DNA of 15,660 bases from Lachnospiraceae bacterium UBA7188 (GTDB taxonomy: Bacteria > Bacillota > Clostridia > Lachnospirales > Lachnospiraceae): positions 1 through 15,660 of the forward strand of contig DKVC01000206.1 of the NCBI GenBank assembly GCA_002490995.1, in the 5' to 3' direction. Positions 7,100-13,650 of this stretch are shown piece by piece. Position 1 is the first letter of the stretch. Every line of letters starts with the position of its first letter. Under the pieces are notes generated by a model. That model made no database searches. It saw nothing but the letters and a program-made list of their open reading frames with translations, and was not told the DNA's origin. The position numbers were made by a program, and so were the translations under genes.

Positions 7100-7492
7100 T
7101 TACCTTTCGTTATACATGGAACCCAGCTTTTTTAAATTATGATAATAACATTTCAGGCTTTTCTTTGCTGACACATACCTCCAGGTACAGATAATATAGG
7201 TGAGCACGCCATAACCGCCTACAGAGACACAGAAATAAGTCAGCACATCCTTTGCAAACACAAGCAGCTCGTCTATATTATACATCTTCTTCATGAGCTC
7301 CTCGTAATTACACAGCACATATAATCCGAACACGATCAGAAATGCCACAATCGCGCATACTACCGCTTTCAAAACCTGTATGGTAATATAATCACTGCGG
7401 AAATAATTACCGATCTTTACATTTTTCCTGCCTTCTCCCTGCTCGTAGGAAGCCATCCTTGTCATCAATATAATGCGCTCTTCACTGAGCAT
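7100..7492 (-). CDS. Uncharacterised two-TM membrane protein
   Basis: Protein of 130 aa whose function I do not recognise. A charged N-terminal segment of about 38 residues is followed by two predicted transmembrane helices (about 39-61 and 83-104) joined by a short loop with acidic and basic residues (NYEELMKKMYNIDELLVFAKD). The tail is basic and Tyr-rich (KKSLKCYYHNLKKLGSMYNER). Both termini would be on the same side, probably cytoplasmic. The start is well supported by GGAGG (complement of 7499-7503) 6 nt upstream. It lies 18 nt after yvyF and 47 nt before the larger membrane protein gene, so the three are probably cotranscribed. The small size and pairing suggest a partner of the larger protein, which is inference. 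Confidence 0.78.
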   Translation of the reverse strand: MLSEERIILMTRMASYEQGEGRKNVKIGNYFRSDYITIQVLKAVVCAIVAFLIVFGLYVLCNYEELMKKMYNIDELLVFAKDVLTYFCVSVGGYGVLTYIICTWRYVSAKKSLKCYYHNLKKLGSMYNER

Positions 7493-7510
7493 GATACACC
7501 TCCCGCCGCG

Positions 7511-7918
7511 CTATTTCAAATACCGCATTTTGGCGCTGTCTCCGTCATGCTTAACAGGCTGGGAGTTTTTCTGTCTGCCGGCGTTCAGCACCTCCTGAAA
7601 CCCCCTGGTCATATTCATCGTACATTTCTCACAAAACCTCCCGCTCTTGATGGGCTGGCCGCAGGTTTCGCATGTCAGGAACCCCATGGACTCGGCTGAA
7701 AGCTCCAGGCGTTCCTCCCTCAGCCACTGACGAATCTGTCCGGCGTCTACCTCACAGGCTTCCGCCACCTCAGGGATACCCACTCCCTTGTTCTCCCGGA
7801 TGTATTCTTTCACTTCCTGGAACTTCTTCTCCAGCTTTTCACGGCATGCAGGACATGTCACCGGACCTGTGACATAGTTAAAAATACATCCGCAGCTTCT
7901 GCAATTTCTCACATTCAT
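7511..7918 (-). CDS. yvyF: YvyF-family flagellar operon protein
   Basis: Small zinc-ribbon protein of 135 aa resembling the flagellar operon protein family represented by B. subtilis YvyF (TIGR03826-type). It has two cysteine clusters: CRSC (6-9) with CPAC (22-25), and CETC (83-86) with CEKC (96-99), a zinc-ribbon-like layout. Between them a helix-turn-helix-like stretch (about 47-73, GIPEVAEACEVDAGQIRQWL) resembles a MerR-type N-terminal fold. The exact biochemical role is not established; the family is tied to flagellar gene clusters and late flagellar regulation. In B. subtilis yvyF lies directly downstream of comFC, as here, which strengthens the call. Possible SD sequences are GGAG 3 nt and AAGGAG about 11 nt before the ATG. 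The gap from comFC is 74 nt. Confidence 0.85.
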   Translation of the reverse strand: MNVRNCRSCGCIFNYVTGPVTCPACREKLEKKFQEVKEYIRENKGVGIPEVAEACEVDAGQIRQWLREERLELSAESMGFLTCETCGQPIKSGRFCEKCTMNMTRGFQEVLNAGRQKNSQPVKHDGDSAKMRYLK

Positions 7919-7992
7919 AGTCTCCGCATCTCCTTATTCCAGTTTCATAGATGTCCGGATGGCACTGTCCGGGCATAACTGCCAGCACCCGT

Positions 7993-8760
7993 TCAGATAC
8001 CTGCTCCGATTGCCAGTGTGACAAAGTAGACCTCTTTAACGCCGGCAGCCTTCAAAACCCCTGATACCTCATCCATGGTACTGCCGGTGGTAAAAATATC
8101 GTCAACAACGATTACCTTCTCTAATTTTACATCATTTCTCGCTATATTAAAAGCTTTTTTCAAATTATTTTGCCGTTCCTGCGGATTTTCATACTTCAGA
8201 GGTATGGTGTTTTTCTCCCGGACAAGGAATTTTGTATAAACAGGAATCTCCAGACGTCTTCCGATTGCCCTGGCGAGCAGTTCCGCCTGATTGTATCCCC
8301 GCGCCGCCCTTCTTTTTCTGTGGAGCGGAATGGGAATCAAACCATCCGGATGTATGCCGCGAATGAAATTCCCCAGGTACTCTGCCATCTCACCGCCGAA
8401 ATACTCCGCATATTCCTGTCTGCCGCCATACTTGAAGCGGTATATCGGCAGCGCGGCACTCTCATACTCATAGAGAGCCCTCCCTCTCTGGAAAACATGA
8501 GCTTTGCGCCTGCAGTCAGCGCAATACTCGCCCTCTTCCCGCAGCTTTTTGCCGCATTTCATGCACCACGGCGGTGTCAGAATTTTCAGTCTGCCCAGGC
8601 ATTCCAGGCAGATCCGCTCCCCCGCCGGCTTCACAATCCTGTCACAGACAGGACATCTGAGGGGATAAAGAAGCTGCAGCATACCTGAATAGACAGCACT
8701 CACCGCCCTGCTTCCCCTCACCGCGTCTTTCCGCTTTCTTATCTTTGCTTCTGTTTTCAT
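7993..8760 (-). CDS. comFC: ComF family protein (phosphoribosyltransferase-like)
   Basis: Cytoplasmic protein of 255 aa needed in competent bacteria for DNA uptake and processing, acting with the ComFA helicase; in other bacteria the role is unclear. The N-terminal zinc-finger region has four CxxC pairs (36-39, 51-54, 66-69 and 80-83). The C-terminal phosphoribosyltransferase fold has RGYNQAE (about 154-160) and the PRPP-loop motif VVDDIFTTGST (about 218-228). No comFA is adjacent. The start at 8760 is chosen over an in-frame GTG at 8817, which has no ribosome binding site, because GGAGG (complement of 8772-8776) lies 11 nt upstream. An ATG at 8682 would give a protein beginning closer to other ComF proteins but lacks a good SD. 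Upstream neighbour is recD2, downstream yvyF. Confidence 0.9.
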   Translation of the reverse strand: MKTEAKIRKRKDAVRGSRAVSAVYSGMLQLLYPLRCPVCDRIVKPAGERICLECLGRLKILTPPWCMKCGKKLREEGEYCADCRRKAHVFQRGRALYEYESAALPIYRFKYGGRQEYAEYFGGEMAEYLGNFIRGIHPDGLIPIPLHRKRRAARGYNQAELLARAIGRRLEIPVYTKFLVREKNTIPLKYENPQERQNNLKKAFNIARNDVKLEKVIVVDDIFTTGSTMDEVSGVLKAAGVKEVYFVTLAIGAGI

Positions 8761-8761
8761 C

Positions 8762-8787
8762 GGTTTCGAATCCTCCGTTCCGAAACC
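8762..8787 (-). promoter_or_regulatory. Hairpin presenting the comFC ribosome binding site
   Basis: GGTTTCG (8762-8768) and CGAAACC (8781-8787) form a perfect 7-bp inverted repeat, extendable by two A-T pairs past a single bulged base. In the minus-strand RNA the loop contains GGAGG, the comFC Shine-Dalgarno, and the 3' arm ends one base before the ATG. Folding would expose the SD and shorten the effective distance to the start codon. It could equally be chance; no regulator is known. Confidence 0.4.
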
Positions 8788-9003
8788 TTCTCCTTCCTGA
8801 CCTATACTCAAGACCACCAGAATTTACTAATGTGTTTTTGGCTTGCAATAGAAAATTGTTGTTCCTGAAGCTGATTCCTTCTGTACAGGCATCTGCGACA
8901 TTTCCCTGGGAGCTGCGGACTTCCACCTACGGAATCCGCCTTCACCAGCATGCCCCCCGAGCTTACGGGATTACCGTCCTGACGCCTTCTTCTCTGCCTT
9001 TCT
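8788..9003. other. Non-coding gap between recD2 and comFC with a GC-rich hairpin
   Basis: No credible ORF was found. One strong hairpin is visible: GCGGACTTCC (8915-8924) with GGAATCCGC (8931-8939), nine base pairs with a single bulge and a six-base loop. Read on the minus strand, the sequence around it does not match riboswitch or T-box motifs I could recall. A weak -35/-10 pair for comFC (TTGCAA, TAAATT) is visible on the minus strand but is not convincing. No terminator is obvious after recD2. Confidence 0.4.
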
Positions 9004-11217
9004 TCACATATTGCAGACCTCCCTGATCCTGGACGCCAGTGCCGTATATCTGCGATTTTCGCTGGCATTATCAATCATCCCTCTGACCACATTGCTGCTT
9101 CCCAATATGGTGACGCAGCTTTTGGCCCTTGTGATGGCCGTATACAGGAGATTGCGGTTAAAAAGCAGCCTCGGGCCCGTCAGCAGCGGCATAATCACCG
9201 CCGGATACTCGCTTCCCTGAGACTTGTGAATCGTGATGGCATATGACAATTCCAGTTCCTCCAGCAGAGAAAATGGATAGGTGACCCGCCTCTGTTCATC
9301 ATATTCCACCACCAGGCAGGATGCCGCCTCATTGATTTCCAGAATTCTTCCCATGTCCCCGTTAAAAACGCCCACACCTTTATCCACAGGAATTCCGTAG
9401 CGGCTGACAATCTCCCACTCCAGCTGATAATTATTCTTAATCTGCATGACCTTGTCACCCTCACGGTAAATGGTATCACCGCTTATGTGCTCTTTCTTCT
9501 TCCCGTCCGCCGGATTCAGATATCTCTGAAGAATTCCGTTCAGAGTCTCGCACCCCAGGCTTCCCTTCCTCATGGGCGTCAGTATCTGAATGTCATAGGG
9601 AGACGCTTTTACATACCGGGGCAGTTTTTCACTGACCAACTGTATCATATGCTTATATATGACATTTATGTCACTTCTCTCCAGCAAAAAGAAATCTTTT
9701 GATTTGTTATCCAGCGATATCTGCTCTCCCCGATTAATCCGATGGGCATTGACAACAATGTCACTTTCTTCCGCCTGTCGGAAAATTTTTTTCAATTCCA
9801 CTGCGTGAAAGCATTGACTGCAAATCAGGTCCCGCAGCACCTGTCCCGGCCCCACACTGGGCAGCTGGTTTACATCTCCCACCAGTACCAGTCTGGTTCC
9901 CGGCACAATCGCATCCAGCAACGACTGAAACAGCAGGATATCCACCATGGACATCTCATCTATAATAATCACATCCGCTTCCAGTGGATTCTCCCGATTC
10001 CTTGCGAAACGGACTTTCCGTGAATTTTCTTCCGGCAGCGCACTGTTCAGCTCCAGCATACGGTGTATGGTTTTCGCCTCGAATCCTGTGGCCTCTGTCA
10101 TCCGCTTCGCAGCGCGTCCTGTAGGCGCCGCAAGAAAAATGTCCATGCCCTCCGCCTCAAAGTATTTTATCATCATGTTAATGGTAGTGGTTTTCCCCGT
10201 GCCGGGACCTCCCGATAATATGGTCACACCGCTGCGGATACTCTCACTCACCGCCTGAAACTGCAGCTCGTCCAGTTCCATATCCCCGATCTCCACAAGG
10301 CGCTTCAATGTCCCCGTATCAGGCATTGCCTCCTGCGAAACAAGCGGCACATTCAGGTCATGGAGCATACGTGCACAATTCAGTTCAGCGTAATAATAAG
10401 CCGACAGGAAAACCTGTTCTTCCTTGATAACCACCTTTTTATCCATCATCAGGTTCTCTGCCTGCAGCCGTATGTTCTCCCCCGGCACCCCCAGAAGTTC
10501 CGCTGCCTTTCCCATGAGGTTTTCCATGGGAAGGTAACAGTTTCCCTCCCCTACCGCCTGCATCAGCGTATACAGGATACCGCTCCTGATGCGGTATTCC
10601 GAATCTGCCCTGACCCCTGTCCTGGCAGCCAGTTCGTCCGCCATCTTAAATCCCACACCATGGATATCTTCTGCCAGACGGTACGGATTTTCCTTCATAA
10701 TACCGTAAAGCTCCGTACCGTAAGCCTCATATATTTTCACTGCAAGAGTATTGGAAATGCCGAATTTCTGCAGGTAGACAACAGCATCCCTAAGATCCCT
10801 TTTCTCTTCCATCTGAACCGCGATTTCTCTCGCCTTGCGTTCACTGATTCCCCTGATCTCCGTCAGGCGCTCCGGCTCTTCCTCTATGATCCGAAAGGTA
10901 TCGTCCCCGAACCTTCTAACAATCCTGGATGCCAGCGCAGGCCCGACTCCCTTGACAGCGCCGGATCCCAGATACCTCTCCATTCCCGCGCCGTCTTCCG
11001 GCATGACGATGCGGTAACTGCTCAGCTTAAACTGCACACCATAGGACGGATGTTCCACATACTCTCCCTGAGCCGTAATATTTTCTCCCTGCCCCAGCCC
11101 CTTACAGGTACCGACACAAATTATCTCATCACCGTCGGACACCAGATTCATCACTGTATAACCATTGTCATTGTTCTGAAAAATGATATGCTCTACATAC
11201 CCGTTAACCGTTTCCAT
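9004..11217 (-). CDS. recD2: RecD2-type ATP-dependent DNA helicase
   Basis: Superfamily 1B 5'-3' DNA helicase of 737 aa, the usual RecD2/YrrC length. It acts in recombination and repair without RecBC partners. The N-terminal third has an OB-like region and helix-hairpin-helix motifs (about 85-100 GVGPALASRIV, 119-132 and 185-197). The helicase core has Walker A GGPGTGKTTT (336-345), an APTGRAAKRM motif (about 364-373), Walker B IIIDEMSMVD (about 417-426), a VGDVNQLPSVGPGQ motif III, a UvrD-like C-terminal region with TIHKSQGSEYPAV, and the final TAITRAK motif. The ATG at 11217 has GAGG 7 nt upstream. It follows the flagellar operon terminator and may have its own promoter. It is one of the two core DNA-repair genes in this window, with uvrA. 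Confidence 0.96.
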   Translation of the reverse strand: METVNGYVEHIIFQNNDNGYTVMNLVSDGDEIICVGTCKGLGQGENITAQGEYVEHPSYGVQFKLSSYRIVMPEDGAGMERYLGSGAVKGVGPALASRIVRRFGDDTFRIIEEEPERLTEIRGISERKAREIAVQMEEKRDLRDAVVYLQKFGISNTLAVKIYEAYGTELYGIMKENPYRLAEDIHGVGFKMADELAARTGVRADSEYRIRSGILYTLMQAVGEGNCYLPMENLMGKAAELLGVPGENIRLQAENLMMDKKVVIKEEQVFLSAYYYAELNCARMLHDLNVPLVSQEAMPDTGTLKRLVEIGDMELDELQFQAVSESIRSGVTILSGGPGTGKTTTINMMIKYFEAEGMDIFLAAPTGRAAKRMTEATGFEAKTIHRMLELNSALPEENSRKVRFARNRENPLEADVIIIDEMSMVDILLFQSLLDAIVPGTRLVLVGDVNQLPSVGPGQVLRDLICSQCFHAVELKKIFRQAEESDIVVNAHRINRGEQISLDNKSKDFFLLERSDINVIYKHMIQLVSEKLPRYVKASPYDIQILTPMRKGSLGCETLNGILQRYLNPADGKKKEHISGDTIYREGDKVMQIKNNYQLEWEIVSRYGIPVDKGVGVFNGDMGRILEINEAASCLVVEYDEQRRVTYPFSLLEELELSYAITIHKSQGSEYPAVIMPLLTGPRLLFNRNLLYTAITRAKSCVTILGSSNVVRGMIDNASENRRYTALASRIREVCNM

Positions 11218-11257
11218 CCAGTATCCTCTGTCCTCCCATTGCAGCAGCCACCCATTG

Positions 11258-11361
11258 TGGAAGCGTTCTATGGGTATAAAATCAATAGATAGCAGAACAA
11301 GGCTGCCTCTACCTATGGGCAGCCTCTCACCGAACTTATGCTTTTATCCGACAATTCCTAA
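11258..11361 (-). repeat. Possible diverged copy of the 102-bp palindromic element
   Basis: The complement of 11347-11361 is identical at 15 of 15 bases to 12747-12761 (TTAGGAATTGTCGGA), the left end of the element between flgF and flgG. About 104 bp away, at 11258-11268, GGAAGCGTTC loosely resembles the other terminus (GGAAGTGTC). The span matches the 102-bp reference element, but the internal sequence is unlike it, and the inner 13-bp stem was not found. The proposed flgJ terminator lies inside it. Treat it as a solo end or a decayed copy. Confidence 0.35.
11300..11325 (-). terminator. Terminator after the flagellar rod operon
   Basis: AGGCTGCC (11300-11307) is perfectly complementary to GGCAGCCT (11318-11325), with a 10-base loop. 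Read on the minus strand, the stem is followed by TTGTTCTGCT, a moderately T-rich tail. It lies about 65 nt after the flgJ stop codon and about 80 nt before recD2, fitting an intrinsic terminator of the mreB-flgF-flgG-flgJ run. Confidence 0.65.
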
Positions 11362-11388
11362 TTGAGTTTTTAAGACGATTCCGGCAAT

Positions 11389-11790
11389 TTAGAGAACGGC
11401 ATCAGCCTCTGTTCCTTCTCCCGCAGAAACCTCCGGGACGCCAAAATTGCGCTTCATCTGCTCATAGAGCATCTGTGCCAGCCCGAAACCGCCGTTCTGT
11501 TTACTGGTTTCTTCAGCCACGCTCTGGATCATCTGATCCTTATAAAAATCCATCATGGAAGAAGTATAATTAGACGTCTCCTCACTCTTCGGAATGGTCT
11601 TCATCATCCCTTTATACATCTGCTCAATAAAGTACGCCTCAAACTGCCTGCATGCGTTCATCAGCTCAGCATCCGATGCCCTGGAATAATCCGCATCCGC
11701 CAGCTTATTCTGAAGCCTGGATGCGCTCTGATTCACAGCTGTGGAATACATATCGCTGTACATGCCCGTTATATTACTGAAGTCTGTCAT
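11389..11790 (-). CDS. flgJ: Rod-binding protein, FlgJ N-terminal type
   Basis: Protein of 133 aa corresponding to the rod-binding (FlgJ_N) domain alone, which helps assemble or cap the flagellar rod in the cell envelope. The family core is visible: an N-terminal helical stretch, LMNACRQFEAYFIEQMYKGM (about 44-63), SSMMDFYKDQMIQ and GGFGLAQMLYEQM. It lacks the C-terminal muramidase domain of the two-domain enterobacterial FlgJ; single-domain versions are common in Gram-positives, so peptidoglycan opening would need another enzyme. The tail (about 118-133) is acidic and low complexity. The start has a strong SD (GAGGAG, spacing 5). The gap from flgG is 43 nt. It is the last gene of the run before the terminator. 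Confidence 0.9.
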   Translation of the reverse strand: MTDFSNITGMYSDMYSTAVNQSASRLQNKLADADYSRASDAELMNACRQFEAYFIEQMYKGMMKTIPKSEETSNYTSSMMDFYKDQMIQSVAEETSKQNGGFGLAQMLYEQMKRNFGVPEVSAGEGTEADAVL

Positions 11791-11833
11791 CTCTTCTCCT
11801 CTCCAGCCGTTACGGATACTGGCTTCCCAGTTC

Positions 11834-12649
11834 CTAACGTTTCAGATTATTGGCCTGCTGAAGCATTTCGTCTGACGTCGTGATCGCCTTGGAATTCAGC
11901 TCATATGCACGCTGCGCCACAATCATATTCACCATCTCATCCACCACCTGCACATTGGAACCCTCCAGATATTTCTGAATGACTTTACTCCTCGATACCA
12001 TATTGCTGGTAGCCTCGTTTATAGGCTGGCCGCTGGCCGCCGTCTGGGCATACAGAGTCTCCGCCTGCTTCTCCAGACCATTGGGATTATTAAACTGGAA
12101 CAGGCCAATCGTAATTCCGATGGGCTGAGGCTGATTCTGCGCGTCCGGATAGCAGATCTGTCCATATGTGTTCACGGTTACATCGGAAAGGATATAGTTT
12201 GTACCCAATATGATAGGCTGTCCGGTTGTACTCAGCACCGGAAGTCCGTCCGAATTCGCCAGCATATTGCCATTGGTTCCGAGCACAAACTGGAAGTTAC
12301 CATTGCGGGTATAGTATGTATTGCCGTCGCTGCCCCGCAAAGCAAAGAAGCCTTTTCCATCGATCATAAAATCGGTATCACTCTCAGACGCAAGCTGATT
12401 TCCCTGCGTAAAGATAGTGGTAATGGCAGAGTTGCGTACACCAAGGCCAACCTGCGCACCAACCGGTTTCTGTTCTCCGTTTGCCGTAGTCGTCCTCGTC
12501 TGCAGGTTCTGATACAGAAGCGTCTTAAATTCATTCACATGGGTCTTATATCCCTGTGTGTTTACATTGGCAAGATTATTTGCAATTGTGTCAATATTTG
12601 TCTGCTGCGCAATCATTCCGGTTGCCGCTGTCCATAAACTACGTACCAT
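11834..12649 (-). CDS. flgG: Flagellar distal rod protein FlgG
   Basis: Rod protein of 271 aa, which forms the distal part of the flagellar axial rod after export by the flagellar type III system, so it has no cleaved signal. The N-terminal rod motif (TAATGMIAQQTNIDTIANNL, then NTQGYK) and the C-terminal flagellar motif (SNVQVVDEMVNMIVAQRAYE, with a final SDEMLQQANN) are intact. The central FlgE/F/G-type beta domain includes DFMIDGKGFFALR and YTRNGNFQ. The length is slightly above the roughly 260 aa usual for FlgG. The start has AGGA 9 nt upstream. It corresponds to FlhP in the Bacillus mbl-flhO-flhP cluster. It is separated from flgF by 200 bp containing a MITE-like element, so it may be read from flgF or from an undetected promoter. 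Confidence 0.95.
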   Translation of the reverse strand: MVRSLWTAATGMIAQQTNIDTIANNLANVNTQGYKTHVNEFKTLLYQNLQTRTTTANGEQKPVGAQVGLGVRNSAITTIFTQGNQLASESDTDFMIDGKGFFALRGSDGNTYYTRNGNFQFVLGTNGNMLANSDGLPVLSTTGQPIILGTNYILSDVTVNTYGQICYPDAQNQPQPIGITIGLFQFNNPNGLEKQAETLYAQTAASGQPINEATSNMVSRSKVIQKYLEGSNVQVVDEMVNMIVAQRAYELNSKAITTSDEMLQQANNLKR

Positions 12650-12748
12650 AGTTTTCGTTCCTTTCTGTTATTTCAGGATACTTTTTTCACCCCGGCTTCC
12701 GCACCGGTTAACATATGCTCAAATCCTCCGGAATCACAAATCCGCCTT

Positions 12749-12850
12749 AGGAATTGTCGGAAAATAACCACTGCAACTTATTTAGACAAAACCCCAGAAA
12801 TACAATAAAACTCGCTATGAACTCGCAGCGGTTATTTGGAGACACTTCCT
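12749..12850. repeat. MITE-like ~102-bp palindromic element between flgF and flgG
   Basis: Termini at 12749-12774 and 12825-12850 are 26-bp imperfect inverted repeats matching at 21 of 26 positions, with conserved blocks AGGAA, TGTC, AAATAACC and CTGC. The inner 13-bp arms (12762-12774 and 12825-12837) differ at one base, which is still a G-U pair in RNA. The 50-bp centre is A/T-rich and has no ORF. The right end overlaps the flgF stop codon (TAA), and the motif TTA flanks both ends, which could be a target duplication. The same right terminus occurs at window bases 1-20, and the left terminus at 11347-11361. It resembles a non-autonomous transposable element; the parent transposase is not in the window. 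Confidence 0.7.
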
Positions 12851-13626
12851 TATACTCTGCCCAACTGAGTAGCGGCAATTTCAAGAGAACTGTCATAGGT
12901 CTGGATAATCTTCTGGTTGCTTTCATATGCCCGTGTAATGGAAATCAGGTTTACCATCTCAGAAACAATCTGGACGTTTGCCATCTCAAGATATCCAGAC
13001 TTAATCTGAGCTGTACCCTCGGTAGGACGCGCACCCTCCACCGGCTGGTAGTATGTCTCAGCATACTTTTCCAGATAATTGTAATCCTCAAAATCCGCCA
13101 CCTGAATCGTCGCCACAGCTGTTCCATTCTGTACGATTCTGCCGCTGCTGTCAATTTCAGCATCCTGCAGGGGATTTAACCGGATTCTTCTGTTCTGGGT
13201 ATCCAGGACATAGTCGCCGTCATCTGTCACCAGATATCCCTCGGTGTTCAGCGTAAACTGTCCGGCTCTCGTGTACATGGTAGAGGTCTCGCCGGCCTTA
13301 TTGGTGAATTCTATGGCAAAGAATCCCTCTCCGGCCAGAGCCAGGTCATAGGTATTCCCTGTAATACGGAAAGACCCCTGGGTAAAATCAGTGTAATTTT
13401 CCCCGATTTTCACACCCGGATTGTTCATTCCCATGCGTCTCGTCAAATTGGCTCCCAGCGAGGAATCCTTGATTTTTACCGTCAGGATATCGTCGAAGGA
13501 CTGGCTGGTGGAGCCCTCCTTTTTAAATCCTACCGTGGACGCATTGGCCAGATTGTTTGTCAGGGTATCCATCCTGTGCTGTTCATTGATCATGCCCGTG
13601 TAGGCAGTATACAAACCTTTTAACAT
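12850..13626 (-). CDS. flgF: Flagellar proximal rod protein FlgF (FlhO-like)
   Basis: Rod protein of 258 aa. FlgF and FlgG build the flagellar axial rod, exported without signal cleavage. The N-terminus has the rod signature (YTAYTGMINEQHRMDTLTNN, then STVGFKK); the middle has a FlgE/F/G-like domain (DLALAGEGFFAIEF, MYTRAGQFTLNTEGYL); the C-terminus has the coiled motif NVQIVSEMVNLISITRAYE with IIQTYDSSL. The assignment as FlgF rather than a second FlgG rests on its place between mreB and flgG, as in mbl-flhO-flhP; paralogues are hard to tell apart by eye. The start has an excellent SD (complement of CCTCC at 13633-13637, 6 nt spacing). mreB ends only 24 nt before. The stop codon is shared with the right terminus of a repeat element, so the last residues may have been changed by insertion, although the end AATQLGRV looks natural. 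Confidence 0.9.
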   Translation of the reverse strand: MLKGLYTAYTGMINEQHRMDTLTNNLANASTVGFKKEGSTSQSFDDILTVKIKDSSLGANLTRRMGMNNPGVKIGENYTDFTQGSFRITGNTYDLALAGEGFFAIEFTNKAGETSTMYTRAGQFTLNTEGYLVTDDGDYVLDTQNRRIRLNPLQDAEIDSSGRIVQNGTAVATIQVADFEDYNYLEKYAETYYQPVEGARPTEGTAQIKSGYLEMANVQIVSEMVNLISITRAYESNQKIIQTYDSSLEIAATQLGRV

Positions 13627-13650
13627 TCAGTGCCTCCTTCTTACCCGCCA

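Noticed and set aside
8642..8926. 94-codon minus-strand ORF over the recD2-comFC gap
   Set aside because: Overlaps comFC in another frame; basic low-information product and no family resemblance.
8880..8960. Possible T-box or cobalamin riboswitch
   Set aside because: AGGTGGAAGTCCGC resembles a T-box core only loosely; the motif order and required conserved boxes are missing.
10360..11292. 310-codon plus-strand ORF
   Set aside because: Antisense to the recD2 N-terminal region; composition is typical of a shadow frame.
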